Source of the DNA: JBBIWA01 sp037439425
GTDB taxonomy: Bacteria; Acidobacteriota; Blastocatellia; RBC074
Direction of reading: 5' to 3'
DNA length: 47,218 nt
NCBI GenBank assembly: GCA_037439425.1
Contig: JBBIWA010000038.1
Span: 1-47,218, forward strand
How positions within the stretch are numbered: the first letter of the stretch is position 1; every line of letters begins with the position of its first letter. The notes under the pieces were generated by a model, which ran no database searches, was not told where the DNA came from, and was given only the letters and a program-made list of their open reading frames with translations. Positions 16,730 through 25,247 of the stretch are shown here, in pieces. A program made the position numbers and the translations under genes.

Positions 16730-18048
16730 GCTTCACCTCCTTGCACCAACTGTTCAGCAATCGAGACCAGTTCATCGAAGGAGGAAAACTTGCGCCGTAA
16801 CCATTGCGGTTGTGATTGGGGCGGCTGTTGAGGTTCTTCAGGTGCTGCGGGTTTTTCCAACAGCGCCCGGCCTTCGCGCTCCCACCACTTTTTGGCTTTT
16901 TCGTATTCTTGCCTTTGCGGCTTGGTCATCTTCGCCAATTCTTGCGTGCTGCGCTCGCGGAATGTGCCGTCGGGATTGAGATATTCATCTTTGAGCTTGC
17001 CGGGGGCTTCGAGATATTTGGGTAGTGGCTGCGTCGTGGCTGTTTGTGTGACAGAAGCAGATGGCAGGGGCGCTTCTTCGATGTGGATTTGGACAAAGCC
17101 GTTCTCTACGCTTTCCTTCGCCACGCCATAGCCGCTGGTGCGCTTGGCGGAGAAGCCGTAGGTCAGCATCATCGCGCGCACCGCCTCGGCGACGAGTTGC
17201 AAATCCTCTTTGGCTTGTTGGGCGATCTTGCCTGCCGCGCCGCCTATCAAATCGAACGGCACGTAGAGCAAACTGAACGTGCCGTGCGCGCCAGCGGGGA
17301 CACATTCAATCAGAATTGGATTCTTGCCCACCTTTCGCGCACGATCGTGTGGATTGATGATCTCCAAACCGATTCGATAGAAAAATGTGGGAAAGCATTC
17401 CAATCGCCCTGCGCGAAATTCGCTTTCCGCGCCTTTCGGATTTCCAAAAAGCCGGATCATCTCGGCTTGGTCATCATTTTTCCATTTCTTGACCAGGCGC
17501 AACGCCGAACGCAAGTTGCCTTTCCACGATGATGGGCGAATCAGCGGCAATCCAAAGACACGGTCTTTGGTGACAGGGTTGTCAATCAGATAATTCGACT
17601 CATCATCGTGCGAGATGTACGGTGAGGCGAGTTGAAAATCGAATTGCAGGAACCATGCGCCTAACGGCAATTTGGTCAAATCGGGCGATGGCTTGGCACA
17701 CGTGTTAAGCAAGTCACTCACATTCCATACTTTACTTTGCTCGGCTAAGGCATCCCGCGTTTGCTGTTGCACGATATATTCTTGCCATGCAGCCCGAACC
17801 GCATTTGCCAGCATCTCATCCGTCAGTCCGCTTTCTTGATACAGAGCCGTCACCACGGCATTCCGACTTGTCCAACCTGGCCAATCTCCTTGGACGCGAG
17901 TCAACAACTGCTTGACCTGTTGATTGAATTGCCGTTCAAGTCCTTTCTTTGGCTTTCCACGCGCGCGGTGCAGCGCCTTTGCTCTTTGTCCTAATTCCTG
18001 CAACACACTTTCGTATTGCCTTCGAATGATACATGCCAGATCCATCAT
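16726..18048 (-). CDS. type III-C RAMP subunit, Cmr6-like, with long C-terminal extension
   Basis: About 440 residues. The N-terminal 130 residues are helical and not typical of RAMPs. The RAMP core begins at LGAWFLQFDFQLASPYISHD and contains PLIRPSSWKGNLRSALRL (the capture loop used by Cmr6 and Csm3-5 relatives) and SAKRTSGYGVAKE as glycine loop. The last 110 residues are proline- and glutamine-rich (EEPQQPPQSQPQW), probably disordered. The start MMDLACIIRR at 18048 is chosen because it makes an ATGA overlap with cmr1; a longer frame would run into cmr1. Cmr6 role inferred from position and motif. Confidence 0.7.
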   Translation of the reverse strand: MMDLACIIRRQYESVLQELGQRAKALHRARGKPKKGLERQFNQQVKQLLTRVQGDWPGWTSRNAVVTALYQESGLTDEMLANAVRAAWQEYIVQQQTRDALAEQSKVWNVSDLLNTCAKPSPDLTKLPLGAWFLQFDFQLASPYISHDDESNYLIDNPVTKDRVFGLPLIRPSSWKGNLRSALRLVKKWKNDDQAEMIRLFGNPKGAESEFRAGRLECFPTFFYRIGLEIINPHDRARKVGKNPILIECVPAGAHGTFSLLYVPFDLIGGAAGKIAQQAKEDLQLVAEAVRAMMLTYGFSAKRTSGYGVAKESVENGFVQIHIEEAPLPSASVTQTATTQPLPKYLEAPGKLKDEYLNPDGTFRERSTQELAKMTKPQRQEYEKAKKWWEREGRALLEKPAAPEEPQQPPQSQPQWLRRKFSSFDELVSIAEQLVQGGEA

Positions 18049-19103
18049 TGCCCTCCTTGTGCACCAAACAAATAGTTCAGGTACGCTTTCACTTCCGCAT
18101 TGACCTTTTTGGTGTCCAGCGATGGTGGCACAAAGCCAAAAACACGGAGCGTATAGTCGCCCCGTTTGTTCTGCCACGGCATTCCAAAGTAAATTCGGCT
18201 CGCCGCGCGTTCCTCGTCACGACGCGCTCGTGTTTCCCCCAGTAGGGCGGTGATGTCTTGCTTTGCCCACTCTTGCTCCACTAGCCATTGGCGAAAGCCA
18301 AGTTGCTTACCATCCGCTTCACCCTTGTAACGCAAATCAAAGACGCAAGGGACGAAAGTGCTTGCAGGCGGTGCCGAGCCAATCCGTTCCGCGGCAAGGA
18401 TTGTCGTCAACACAGAGTGTTTGGCTGAAATCATCCGTTGGTACGAAAAGAACTGTTGACGAGTTGGATATGTTGGGTCATTCGTGTGTGACCTGAATTC
18501 TCTTAGCCGATCTTTCAATTTCTGTTCGGCAACAACTGTGTGTTGAGTCAGAGGAGTCAACAACCCGACTTGCCCAAAGCCGTGTTGCAACTTGGCACCT
18601 AGCCCGCCATTCCTGGCTGCGAATTCCAATGCCCAAACGAACTGCCCAAGAGCATATTCGTCATCTTGTCCCCGTGTGACAAGGTCGAGACGCAATTTTC
18701 CAAATGGCACAGTCATGCCATCAATTCGATTATTGCGCTTCTCGCCGCCAAAGATACTGCCTAACCATCGTTTGTTAGCTGGAAGTGTTGTGTAAAAGTG
18801 AAGAGGGATTTTCGTGACTTGCACTTCTACAATCTGCAACCTGAATAGACGCGCCCAGCCCGTGCAACCAAACAAATAGCACACGGCGCACAACTGCTGC
18901 TCGGGTGGAAGCGGGTTTTTGGAATTGTATTCGCATCGCCCCTCAGCCGTCGGATCGCACGCGAACCCGCCCAAGCCGCGCACCAGCGCTTCGTACCACC
19001 AGCGCAGCGAGCCGATCAACCCGGTCTCGTGCAAACGATCGCACGATTGATCTACGCCGCCCGTCCACAGCGGCGTCAACGTCTGCAATCTGATCTCCAT
19101 CAT
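18045..19103 (-). CDS. cmr1: type III-C RAMP subunit Cmr1
   Basis: 352 residues. The start RLQTLTPLWTGGVD followed by ETGLIGSLRWWYEALVRGLG is the Cmr1 signature (first RAMP strand plus the SLRWWYE helix). A cysteine group around CAVCYLFGCTGWARLF and the loop NGGLGAKLQHGFGQV also fit. Cmr1 binds the 3' end of the crRNA and target at the head of Cmr complexes. First gene of the III-C module; ATG at 19103 follows GAGGAAC. Upstream lies the 407-base boundary with leader-like copy C and the broken HD gene. Confidence 0.87.
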   Translation of the reverse strand: MMEIRLQTLTPLWTGGVDQSCDRLHETGLIGSLRWWYEALVRGLGGFACDPTAEGRCEYNSKNPLPPEQQLCAVCYLFGCTGWARLFRLQIVEVQVTKIPLHFYTTLPANKRWLGSIFGGEKRNNRIDGMTVPFGKLRLDLVTRGQDDEYALGQFVWALEFAARNGGLGAKLQHGFGQVGLLTPLTQHTVVAEQKLKDRLREFRSHTNDPTYPTRQQFFSYQRMISAKHSVLTTILAAERIGSAPPASTFVPCVFDLRYKGEADGKQLGFRQWLVEQEWAKQDITALLGETRARRDEERAASRIYFGMPWQNKRGDYTLRVFGFVPPSLDTKKVNAEVKAYLNYLFGAQGGQ

Positions 19104-19234
19104 TTGTTCCTCTATAGTCCCCTGGCAATGAGCTTTATTGCGGTTTGCATCTCTGTGAATATACCCAATTGCCGGAACCCCCGCTTCTAATCACGTAAAT
19201 CAAGAGGGGGCCATACGCACTACTAACACGAACC

Positions 19235-19348
19235 TCAATAATTATCACCCACTGCGTCGAATCCACCTATCAATAGCTGCACAGTATCATGCAGCCGGTA
19301 AGCGCGCGGATCATATCGCTTGATGCTTTCTTCAACTTCATCAGTCAC
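19235..19348 (-). pseudogene. C-terminal remnant of a type I-D HD nuclease gene
   Basis: A 37-codon frame ending in TGA encodes EVEESIKRYDPRAYRLHD, nearly the same as AVEESIKRYDPRTYGLRD near the C-terminus of the intact HD gene at 7688-8455; the following LLIGG also matches LLAGG. The DNA is similar too (the run TATGATCCGCGC is identical). The catalytic part is missing. It lies directly before cmr1 and mirrors the csc2 remnant on the other side of the III-C module. Confidence 0.75.
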
Positions 19349-19417
19349 TCCTTTCCCAGCTCGCTACGCGGCCCTATGTGGCACTGTAGAACTGAACTGT
19401 GCCCACCGTACTTCGTT

Positions 19418-19483
19418 GAGCGTCTATGACAAGCAGCGCTATACCTGAAGCAATAAGGAAAAATACTCACTCAATTGTTAATT
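19418..19483 (-). promoter_or_regulatory. CRISPR leader-like sequence, copy C (degenerate)
   Basis: Shares, in order on the minus strand, ACAATTGA, TATTTTT-CTT and TTGTCATAG with copies A and B, with small indels. It starts about 30 bases after the stop of the I-B cas3 gene, as copies A and B start just after their modules. Weaker match than A to B, so only the core is called. Confidence 0.4.
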
Positions 19484-19510
19484 AGTCGCGCCATGATAGC
19501 GAAAAAGAGA

Positions 19511-21838
19511 TCAATTATAGAACGAACTATCTAATATCAACCCCTCTTCAGATGAATAGAGCGCATCTACAACTGGCGGTCGTCCACGCTCTGTCGGCGG
19601 ACAGATACGCCCCTCGCGTTTCAAACGTACATACTGCCGCCAGGAGATGCCAACTAGCAATTCAGTAGCGCGAATTGGTTCTCTCTCGACGATAGTGTTA
19701 TATTCTGCTTCGAGGCTCAGCGGCAGCACGTCAATGTTGTCGAAGGCTTTGTAAAAAGCGTCTTCGAGGTTGTCGTCGCTGTCGAATGCGTGCAATGTTT
19801 GTAGGCAGACAGCATTGAACTCGCGGGACGACACCTCGAATCGTTTCGACCATTCCTCTAGTATTTCCCCTTGATAGATTTCTGCCAGCCAAGCAGCTAC
19901 TTGCGATTCGTCAATCGGTCTCCCATCAGCAGCCGCAAAAACGCCCAGTGTGCGTTGCACCATAAGGGGATCATAAATGTATTGCCCATCATTCGGCTCA
20001 CGGAAGACGTGAACGGTCGCTAGACCTTTGAGACCGAGCCGGTTGACTCGTCCGAATCTTTGAAGTAACGCTTCCAGCGGCGCGGGTTCAGTAAAGATTG
20101 TGTCAAAGTCTAAGTTCAAACTGACTTCAACGACCTGAGTTGCTACGAGTACGCCATCAGGCTGGGTTAATTTCGATGGGTCTTTCAACCAGATGCTTTC
20201 TTTAATCAACCGGTCACGCCCGGTAAAACGGCTGTGCAATAGGTTCACGCTGATTTGTGGTAGACGCGCTTTAAGAACGGCATATATATCTTGGGCGCGT
20301 CGTACCGTGTTGCAACAGACCAGAACAGACCCTCCATTCAAAGCAGCGCCTACAATCCGCTGTAAGTTAGCATAGCTGATAATCTCACTGTCAAGCAACT
20401 GCAACCGGTGTCGGCAGAATTTCTTGGCCAGATCATCAGAGGCTTTGACCGCTTCAGCTATCCCCAGCGCCTCTTGAACACGCGCCAGAATTGGCGGAGG
20501 CATGGTTGCTGTCATCACACAGAATTTTGCCTGTAGGCGCTCACGCAGAAAACGCATCATCCCAACAATCATTGCCAATCGCTCCGGTTCGTAAGCATGC
20601 ATTTCATCGAAGATGAACAGACCGTTAAAGCAATCCGTTAGCACTGTTTCATATCCCTTCAGGCGATAACAAGCTTTGAGCAATTGGTATGGGCTGAGAA
20701 CTTTGATGGGATAAGCGTGAAGGTCAGATAGGTTTGTAGCCCACTTCGCAAGCCGTGCTGCTTTGTGCGGCGTATCTTCAGTCTGGAGGTAAATTCGATA
20801 CAGCGCGTGCAAGCTTCGTGCGTGTTCTAATCCAACCTCTCCAGAAAAATACCTGCTGAGCCGCTGGTGCATGGCGTTGATACTGGCTTGGAATGGTAAC
20901 ACATAAAAGATGCGTGGCGCTCCGATGTCCTGTTCAGTTTGCTTGGCTGCCCATAGCAGAGCAGATTCCGTTTTACCGCTTCCTGTTGGAGCTGTAAGAA
21001 TAGCTGAAGCACTGGCAGCGGCACAGCCACGCTGATGTTCGTAAAGCCTATCCCAACTTCGCTCTAACCTGTTGAGCAAATCATCCACGCCTTTAAGTGT
21101 CGGTATAGGGGCCTGCACGTGAGCAGAAGCGATGTGGTCAGCTGTGATAACTAAGCCACGTAACAACAATGAGGCGGTAATATCTGTCTCTGCAGGCTGA
21201 CCATGTGCTAGTTTGCGCGCCAGTTGATAAAATGCTTTTAGGTTGCAGCATATTCCAGCTGCTGCGTGTTCCCGGAAGTAAGCCGCATCCTTGCTCTTGA
21301 AGCTCAAAAGCTCGACACCCAAAGATGTGAAGCCGAACTCATTGCGCCAGCGATCTGCTTCTATGCAGAAGCAGGCAAAGAGGCTTTCTATCACTTTATC
21401 TGGCACTTCAGCAACGAGACTGTTGAGGATCAAATCATCCGGTTCCATATCACCCGGATAGCGCTCTTGCAATGTGCTTACATCTTTATGGTGTGATGCG
21501 ATTGCAGCAGCAATCCAGGCGCGGTCCTCTATATCAGGTTGCAGCCAATCAAGAAATGCCAGTGATAGAACTTCATGACGATGACCCCAGAGAACACCTG
21601 TGCGAAGCTGTTTCTGAAAACCGGTGGCAGTCTTACCTAGATCGTGCAGACAGCAACCCCAGAATGCCCAGTGCCACAATCGCGGCACGCCAATGGCCTC
21701 ATGCAAATGGGGCCGCAGCCGTGCAATGTCGGCCAAAGCGCGAGCAACCGCTTCAGTGTGTGCCAGCAATGTCTCGCCAGTTTGGCCTTCTCGGGCGGAC
21801 TTAGCCCAAACAGCTTTTAACGCCTGCACATGGTCCAT
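19511..21838 (-). CDS. cas3: type I-B nuclease-helicase Cas3
   Basis: 775 residues, HD nuclease fused to a superfamily 2 helicase, as usual for type I-A/B/C/E Cas3. Motifs: HD pair in GCCLHDLGKTATGFQKQL (about 66), a later AAIASHHKD, Walker A APTGSGKTES (about 288), the box FIFDEMHAYEP (DEMH in place of DEAH), motif III MTATMPPP, motif V ATQVVEVSLNLDFD and motif VI LQRFGRVNRLG. The ATG at 21838 is preferred to the adjacent GTG. It follows cas5 by 26 bases and closes the I-B module. Distinct from the I-D helicase at 8430-11159, which lacks a fused HD. Confidence 0.92.
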   Translation of the reverse strand: MDHVQALKAVWAKSAREGQTGETLLAHTEAVARALADIARLRPHLHEAIGVPRLWHWAFWGCCLHDLGKTATGFQKQLRTGVLWGHRHEVLSLAFLDWLQPDIEDRAWIAAAIASHHKDVSTLQERYPGDMEPDDLILNSLVAEVPDKVIESLFACFCIEADRWRNEFGFTSLGVELLSFKSKDAAYFREHAAAGICCNLKAFYQLARKLAHGQPAETDITASLLLRGLVITADHIASAHVQAPIPTLKGVDDLLNRLERSWDRLYEHQRGCAAASASAILTAPTGSGKTESALLWAAKQTEQDIGAPRIFYVLPFQASINAMHQRLSRYFSGEVGLEHARSLHALYRIYLQTEDTPHKAARLAKWATNLSDLHAYPIKVLSPYQLLKACYRLKGYETVLTDCFNGLFIFDEMHAYEPERLAMIVGMMRFLRERLQAKFCVMTATMPPPILARVQEALGIAEAVKASDDLAKKFCRHRLQLLDSEIISYANLQRIVGAALNGGSVLVCCNTVRRAQDIYAVLKARLPQISVNLLHSRFTGRDRLIKESIWLKDPSKLTQPDGVLVATQVVEVSLNLDFDTIFTEPAPLEALLQRFGRVNRLGLKGLATVHVFREPNDGQYIYDPLMVQRTLGVFAAADGRPIDESQVAAWLAEIYQGEILEEWSKRFEVSSREFNAVCLQTLHAFDSDDNLEDAFYKAFDNIDVLPLSLEAEYNTIVEREPIRATELLVGISWRQYVRLKREGRICPPTERGRPPVVDALYSSEEGLILDSSFYN

Positions 21839-21864
21839 CACCGTGCACCCCTTGTTTTGACGAT

Positions 21865-22587
21865 CTAAACGAATCTATGGAGCACAATACCTCGCCTGCA
21901 CCCATTCAGTTCGGGAGTTTCAGGATCAACCCAATGCTTAAGAGGTTGATCCGCAAAGCGCAACCATCTTGATGTGAACTCGCGCTCCTGAAGGGCTATG
22001 TAACGCTCAAACTGAGGTTCGCGATTTCGTTGATAATCCACGAAACGCGGCATTGTCAGTGTTACCCCACGCCCAGTGCGTGTCCGCCAAGAAAACGGCA
22101 GCAGCGTGTGCTCATAGTAAACCTCATCGCGCTCATCCAAATCCAGAACTGAGACGCGGGTGTAGGTAGCCAAGTCTTGCGACCGACCTAACACCACGGC
22201 GTAACGCGGCGTGCGGAAGTGTTCCAGCCAGTCAGGACGATTCAGGTAGAGCGTCAGGTGAGGGCGGAAGAGGAAATCGCGTTTCAAGGGATTTACGGTA
22301 CCCTCAAGGTTAGCACGGATCTTTTCGCTGGCCCACTCAAATGACGCACGCGAACCGGCCACAGAAAGGGCATGACAGTGCTCTAAGTCAGTCACCTCGC
22401 CGCTGTGAGTGAAGACGTAGCCAAACTCTAATCCCTCTGGCTCCACCCATTCACCAATGGCGCTGCAAATGTGCCCGTAGATTGTGGCTGGTGGGGGCAT
22501 AGGGAAGGTCGGATGCCGACCCCACATAAAATGGGGATAACGGAACGATGTGGTCAGTGCTTCGAGTTCAATCTTGAGTACCTGCAT
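21865..22587 (-). CDS. cas5: type I-B Cas5
   Basis: About 240 residues. N-terminal RAMP strand VLKIELEALTTSFRYPHFM followed by FPMPPPATIYGHICSAIGEW is typical of Cas5 of the Cst/I-B group; it caps the 5' end of the crRNA in Cascade. A C-terminal cysteine occurs near LNGCRRGIVLHRF. The ATG at 22587 lies 8 bases after GGAG; an ATG two codons earlier overlaps the cas7 stop as TGATG and could be used instead. Lies between cas7 and cas3, the standard order. Confidence 0.85.
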   Translation of the reverse strand: MQVLKIELEALTTSFRYPHFMWGRHPTFPMPPPATIYGHICSAIGEWVEPEGLEFGYVFTHSGEVTDLEHCHALSVAGSRASFEWASEKIRANLEGTVNPLKRDFLFRPHLTLYLNRPDWLEHFRTPRYAVVLGRSQDLATYTRVSVLDLDERDEVYYEHTLLPFSWRTRTGRGVTLTMPRFVDYQRNREPQFERYIALQEREFTSRWLRFADQPLKHWVDPETPELNGCRRGIVLHRFV

Positions 22588-22592
22588 AGCCA

Positions 22593-23696
22593 TCACTCCA
22601 ACCAAACAGAGTTCTTCTCATCCTTTATCTCCTTAGCGAATGCCTGGAATGTGCGGCGCGGATGGTCAAGCTTGTAGCCCTGCTTTAATTTCTCGTTCGA
22701 CTGCAACTCATCCAGCACTGTTTTGACAGCTTCACGCTGTTCATCGAGGTAACCTGTCGCCCATCCAACATAAATCGGCGAAAGGATGGCGTCATGGTAA
22801 ACCTCGACAGCCTCTTTGAGAGCCGAGACGTTAATCTGCGGCTTGCCACGGTTATCCGCGCCAATGACGTGGTTAAAAATGTGATTACCGCCCTTCGTTA
22901 CAGCCATGATGACGAAGGGAGGCATCACGTCTGTGTAATGAAGCGTCAGTTTCGCCCCGCCTTCAAGCTGTGCTAATCCCTCAAAGAGAGCTGCAATGCG
23001 TTTAACTCGCTCTTCTTTCTTTAGCCGATAGCTTTTTTCGTTTTCCAGGTGCTCCAGTTCCCGCTCTTTCGCTTCCTGGATGCGGTTGTCATCCAGGTTG
23101 CGGAAGCCTGTCTTGTTTGCGTATGAGAATGTGCCGCAGGCGTGTAGGTCGAGCGAGAATAATCCCTTAAGCGTTGCACGGTAGAAATCGTGCTCATGGG
23201 GAACCGGGTCGCCTTCGTGCCTGGACATAACGCCGAAGTCTTCAGTGATGATAACAGGTGCGATAGATACCAGTGTGCTGACACGAAATGGTGACACACG
23301 GGTAATCTCTGTTGAGGTCGGCGTTTCACCAGCACGCGACTGATCGGCTTCACGTCTGGCTCTGGCTTCTTCTCGCTTGCTTTGTGCACGCATATAACCG
23401 AACAGATCATCATCATACCACTTGATGGGATCGGCATCGGTGTAGGCAATCTTTGCTTCACGGTAGATTGGCGCGCTTTTCCAATCTAGTCCGTTGCTCT
23501 TCGATAGCTCGTCTAGCGTATTTCGTAGCCAGAACCGAAATGCCTGTGCAGAAACGTAAGGATAGACACCATCGCCCCGAGCGCGGATTTGCTTTACCTC
23601 GATTGCATTGTCTGTTCGAGCGCCTTGCTTCTGCCCGGCGTTATTCAACGCCGAAGCTGGTGCTTCTACTAACAACAGTCCAGTCACAAATGCCAT
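22593..23696 (-). CDS. cas7: type I-B Cas7 (Cst2/DevR family)
   Basis: 367 residues; crRNA-binding backbone of type I-B Cascade. The start VTGLLLVEAPASALNNAG followed by VKQIRARGDGVYPYVSAQAF, then RVSTLVSIAPV with DFGVMSRHEGDP, is the DevR/Cst2 pattern. A charged helical insert (REEARARREADQSR) lies near residue 110. ATG at 23696 follows GAGGAGA. Directly downstream of cas8 by 31 bases. Confidence 0.88.
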   Translation of the reverse strand: MAFVTGLLLVEAPASALNNAGQKQGARTDNAIEVKQIRARGDGVYPYVSAQAFRFWLRNTLDELSKSNGLDWKSAPIYREAKIAYTDADPIKWYDDDLFGYMRAQSKREEARARREADQSRAGETPTSTEITRVSPFRVSTLVSIAPVIITEDFGVMSRHEGDPVPHEHDFYRATLKGLFSLDLHACGTFSYANKTGFRNLDDNRIQEAKERELEHLENEKSYRLKKEERVKRIAALFEGLAQLEGGAKLTLHYTDVMPPFVIMAVTKGGNHIFNHVIGADNRGKPQINVSALKEAVEVYHDAILSPIYVGWATGYLDEQREAVKTVLDELQSNEKLKQGYKLDHPRRTFQAFAKEIKDEKNSVWLE

Positions 23697-23727
23697 AGTT
23701 CATCTCCTCTCTTTATCAAAGTTTTTC

Positions 23728-25191
23728 TTAATCCTCCTGCTTGACGGCTTCTGCCGCGTCAGTAATTTCCTCTTCGGCAATAGCATCAGCGTGAGCCTTG
23801 AACCATTCACGCTGATGTAGCTGTTCGATGACACGGATAAGCACCAAGTCCCTCGCCAAGTTCCAATCCGGACGTTGAGCATCTTCGCCAAACTCGAAGA
23901 CTGTAACAAAATCATCAAAGGTTAGCAGCGGTTCACTGCCGTTTTTGACACGGTTCGAGTTAGCGATAACCAATACACGGCGTAGGTCGCCATAGCGTCT
24001 ACTTAACGATAGCCCTCTAAACAGCTGCATATCGTTGCTCTGAGCTACGTAATCTGCTAAACGGTCAGCCACGCGGCGGATCGTCTCAATCCGTTGCTGG
24101 TCCATATTCATCACCTCCTTGAGAAAAATTGCTGTTAATGTCCATGAAACAAGTTCTAGTTCGCGTTGAAGACTATAGGAGCGGCGCGGATCTTCGGCAA
24201 ATCGGGCCTTCCGGTAAGCGCGCCGAAGCAAATAGGTACGGATAAAATGCGCTGCATTGTAGGGCAAGTCAAATAAGTCTTCGAAGAGATAATTTCGCGC
24301 TCGCCCTGGTTCCTCGCGGGGTTGCGGCGTATCAGATGTCTTTGTCGCTTGCTCCTTGCTTCGCTTCTTGCCTTTAGCTTTCTCTATAGCTAGCTCCCAT
24401 GCCCGACGTTCAATCTTCTGCCAAATGGTGGCATGTGGTGCGCGATGAGCTTGGCGCAGAAAAGAAACAATCTGATATGGGAAGTGATACAAAGTAATGT
24501 CAGGGTTAGTGCCATAGTTGGTCAAGTGGTAGGCTGTTATTGAGCATGGCTTATCATCAGCCTGCGCTTGTCTTCGTTCCGCTTCGACTTCAAGTAACCG
24601 TGCCACAAAATAAGTCTTAGGATGACTTAAATTCTCTGGCTCAGCCTGTAGATTAATGAAACGCCGATTTTCTGTTAAAAAGCGACGAGCAAACCCCAAC
24701 GTTATGCTCTCATCATCAGAGTGAACGAACAATGCCCGTCCTGCACATTTTACCGATCCCAGCAAAAAGGCCTGAATGGCCAATAAGCATATACCACAAG
24801 CTGGCAACCCAGCTTGCCCCCAGGGAAAGAAGTTAACTATACCTTCGCCGGTCAACAACGGCACGTTCTGGCGGAAGTTGCGTGTCAGAGCTGCTCCCCC
24901 ACAAAAAACGCACCACTCAGAAGATGAATGTAACTGCTGATAGCCGTGCAAAAACGTCTCAACATATGCTTCTTTTTTCGACTGACTGATCTTTGGCTGA
25001 GTGTAAGCCGAGTTTGGAAAGATGGTGAACATCACACCACGCCACTGCGGATCAAAATAAACCTTTTCCAAAAACTCACCAGCCGCTCTGAGGTCATCTT
25101 CCGTCAACTCTTGTGGAGTGTGTTTCTGGCTGAGCGCTGTAATCGTTGCCAGCCCTACGTCAACCAATGGGTGTTCTGTATACTCAGGCAT
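23728..25191 (-). CDS. cas8b1: type I-B large subunit Cas8 (Cst1-like)
   Basis: 487 residues. Two zinc-binding CxxC pairs, WCVFCGG near residue 94 and PACGICLL near 132, are the mark of Cst1-type Cas8, which in the family recognises PAM and recruits Cas3. The C-terminal half is helical and ends in an acidic tail (EEEITDAAEAVKQED). A lysine-rich linker with KAKGKKRSKEQATK lies near residue 280. ATG at 25191 follows AAGGAGG. First gene of the I-B effector, 56 bases after the DGQHR gene. Confidence 0.85.
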   Translation of the reverse strand: MPEYTEHPLVDVGLATITALSQKHTPQELTEDDLRAAGEFLEKVYFDPQWRGVMFTIFPNSAYTQPKISQSKKEAYVETFLHGYQQLHSSSEWCVFCGGAALTRNFRQNVPLLTGEGIVNFFPWGQAGLPACGICLLAIQAFLLGSVKCAGRALFVHSDDESITLGFARRFLTENRRFINLQAEPENLSHPKTYFVARLLEVEAERRQAQADDKPCSITAYHLTNYGTNPDITLYHFPYQIVSFLRQAHRAPHATIWQKIERRAWELAIEKAKGKKRSKEQATKTSDTPQPREEPGRARNYLFEDLFDLPYNAAHFIRTYLLRRAYRKARFAEDPRRSYSLQRELELVSWTLTAIFLKEVMNMDQQRIETIRRVADRLADYVAQSNDMQLFRGLSLSRRYGDLRRVLVIANSNRVKNGSEPLLTFDDFVTVFEFGEDAQRPDWNLARDLVLIRVIEQLHQREWFKAHADAIAEEEITDAAEAVKQED

Positions 25192-25247
25192 ACTTACCTC
25201 CTTGAAAGATCAACATGTATGTCAACTTAAAATGCAGCTTTAGCTCA

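Larger units (their letters stand above)
19104..19510. other. non-coding boundary between I-B and III-C modules
   Basis: 407 bases without an intact gene. In minus-strand order it holds leader-like copy C (19483-19418), a possible repeat scrap (GGGAAAGGAGTGACTGA near 19360-19344, similar to boundary B), the broken HD-gene end (19348-19235) and about 130 bases upstream of cmr1 in which I see no convincing promoter. Confidence 0.65.
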
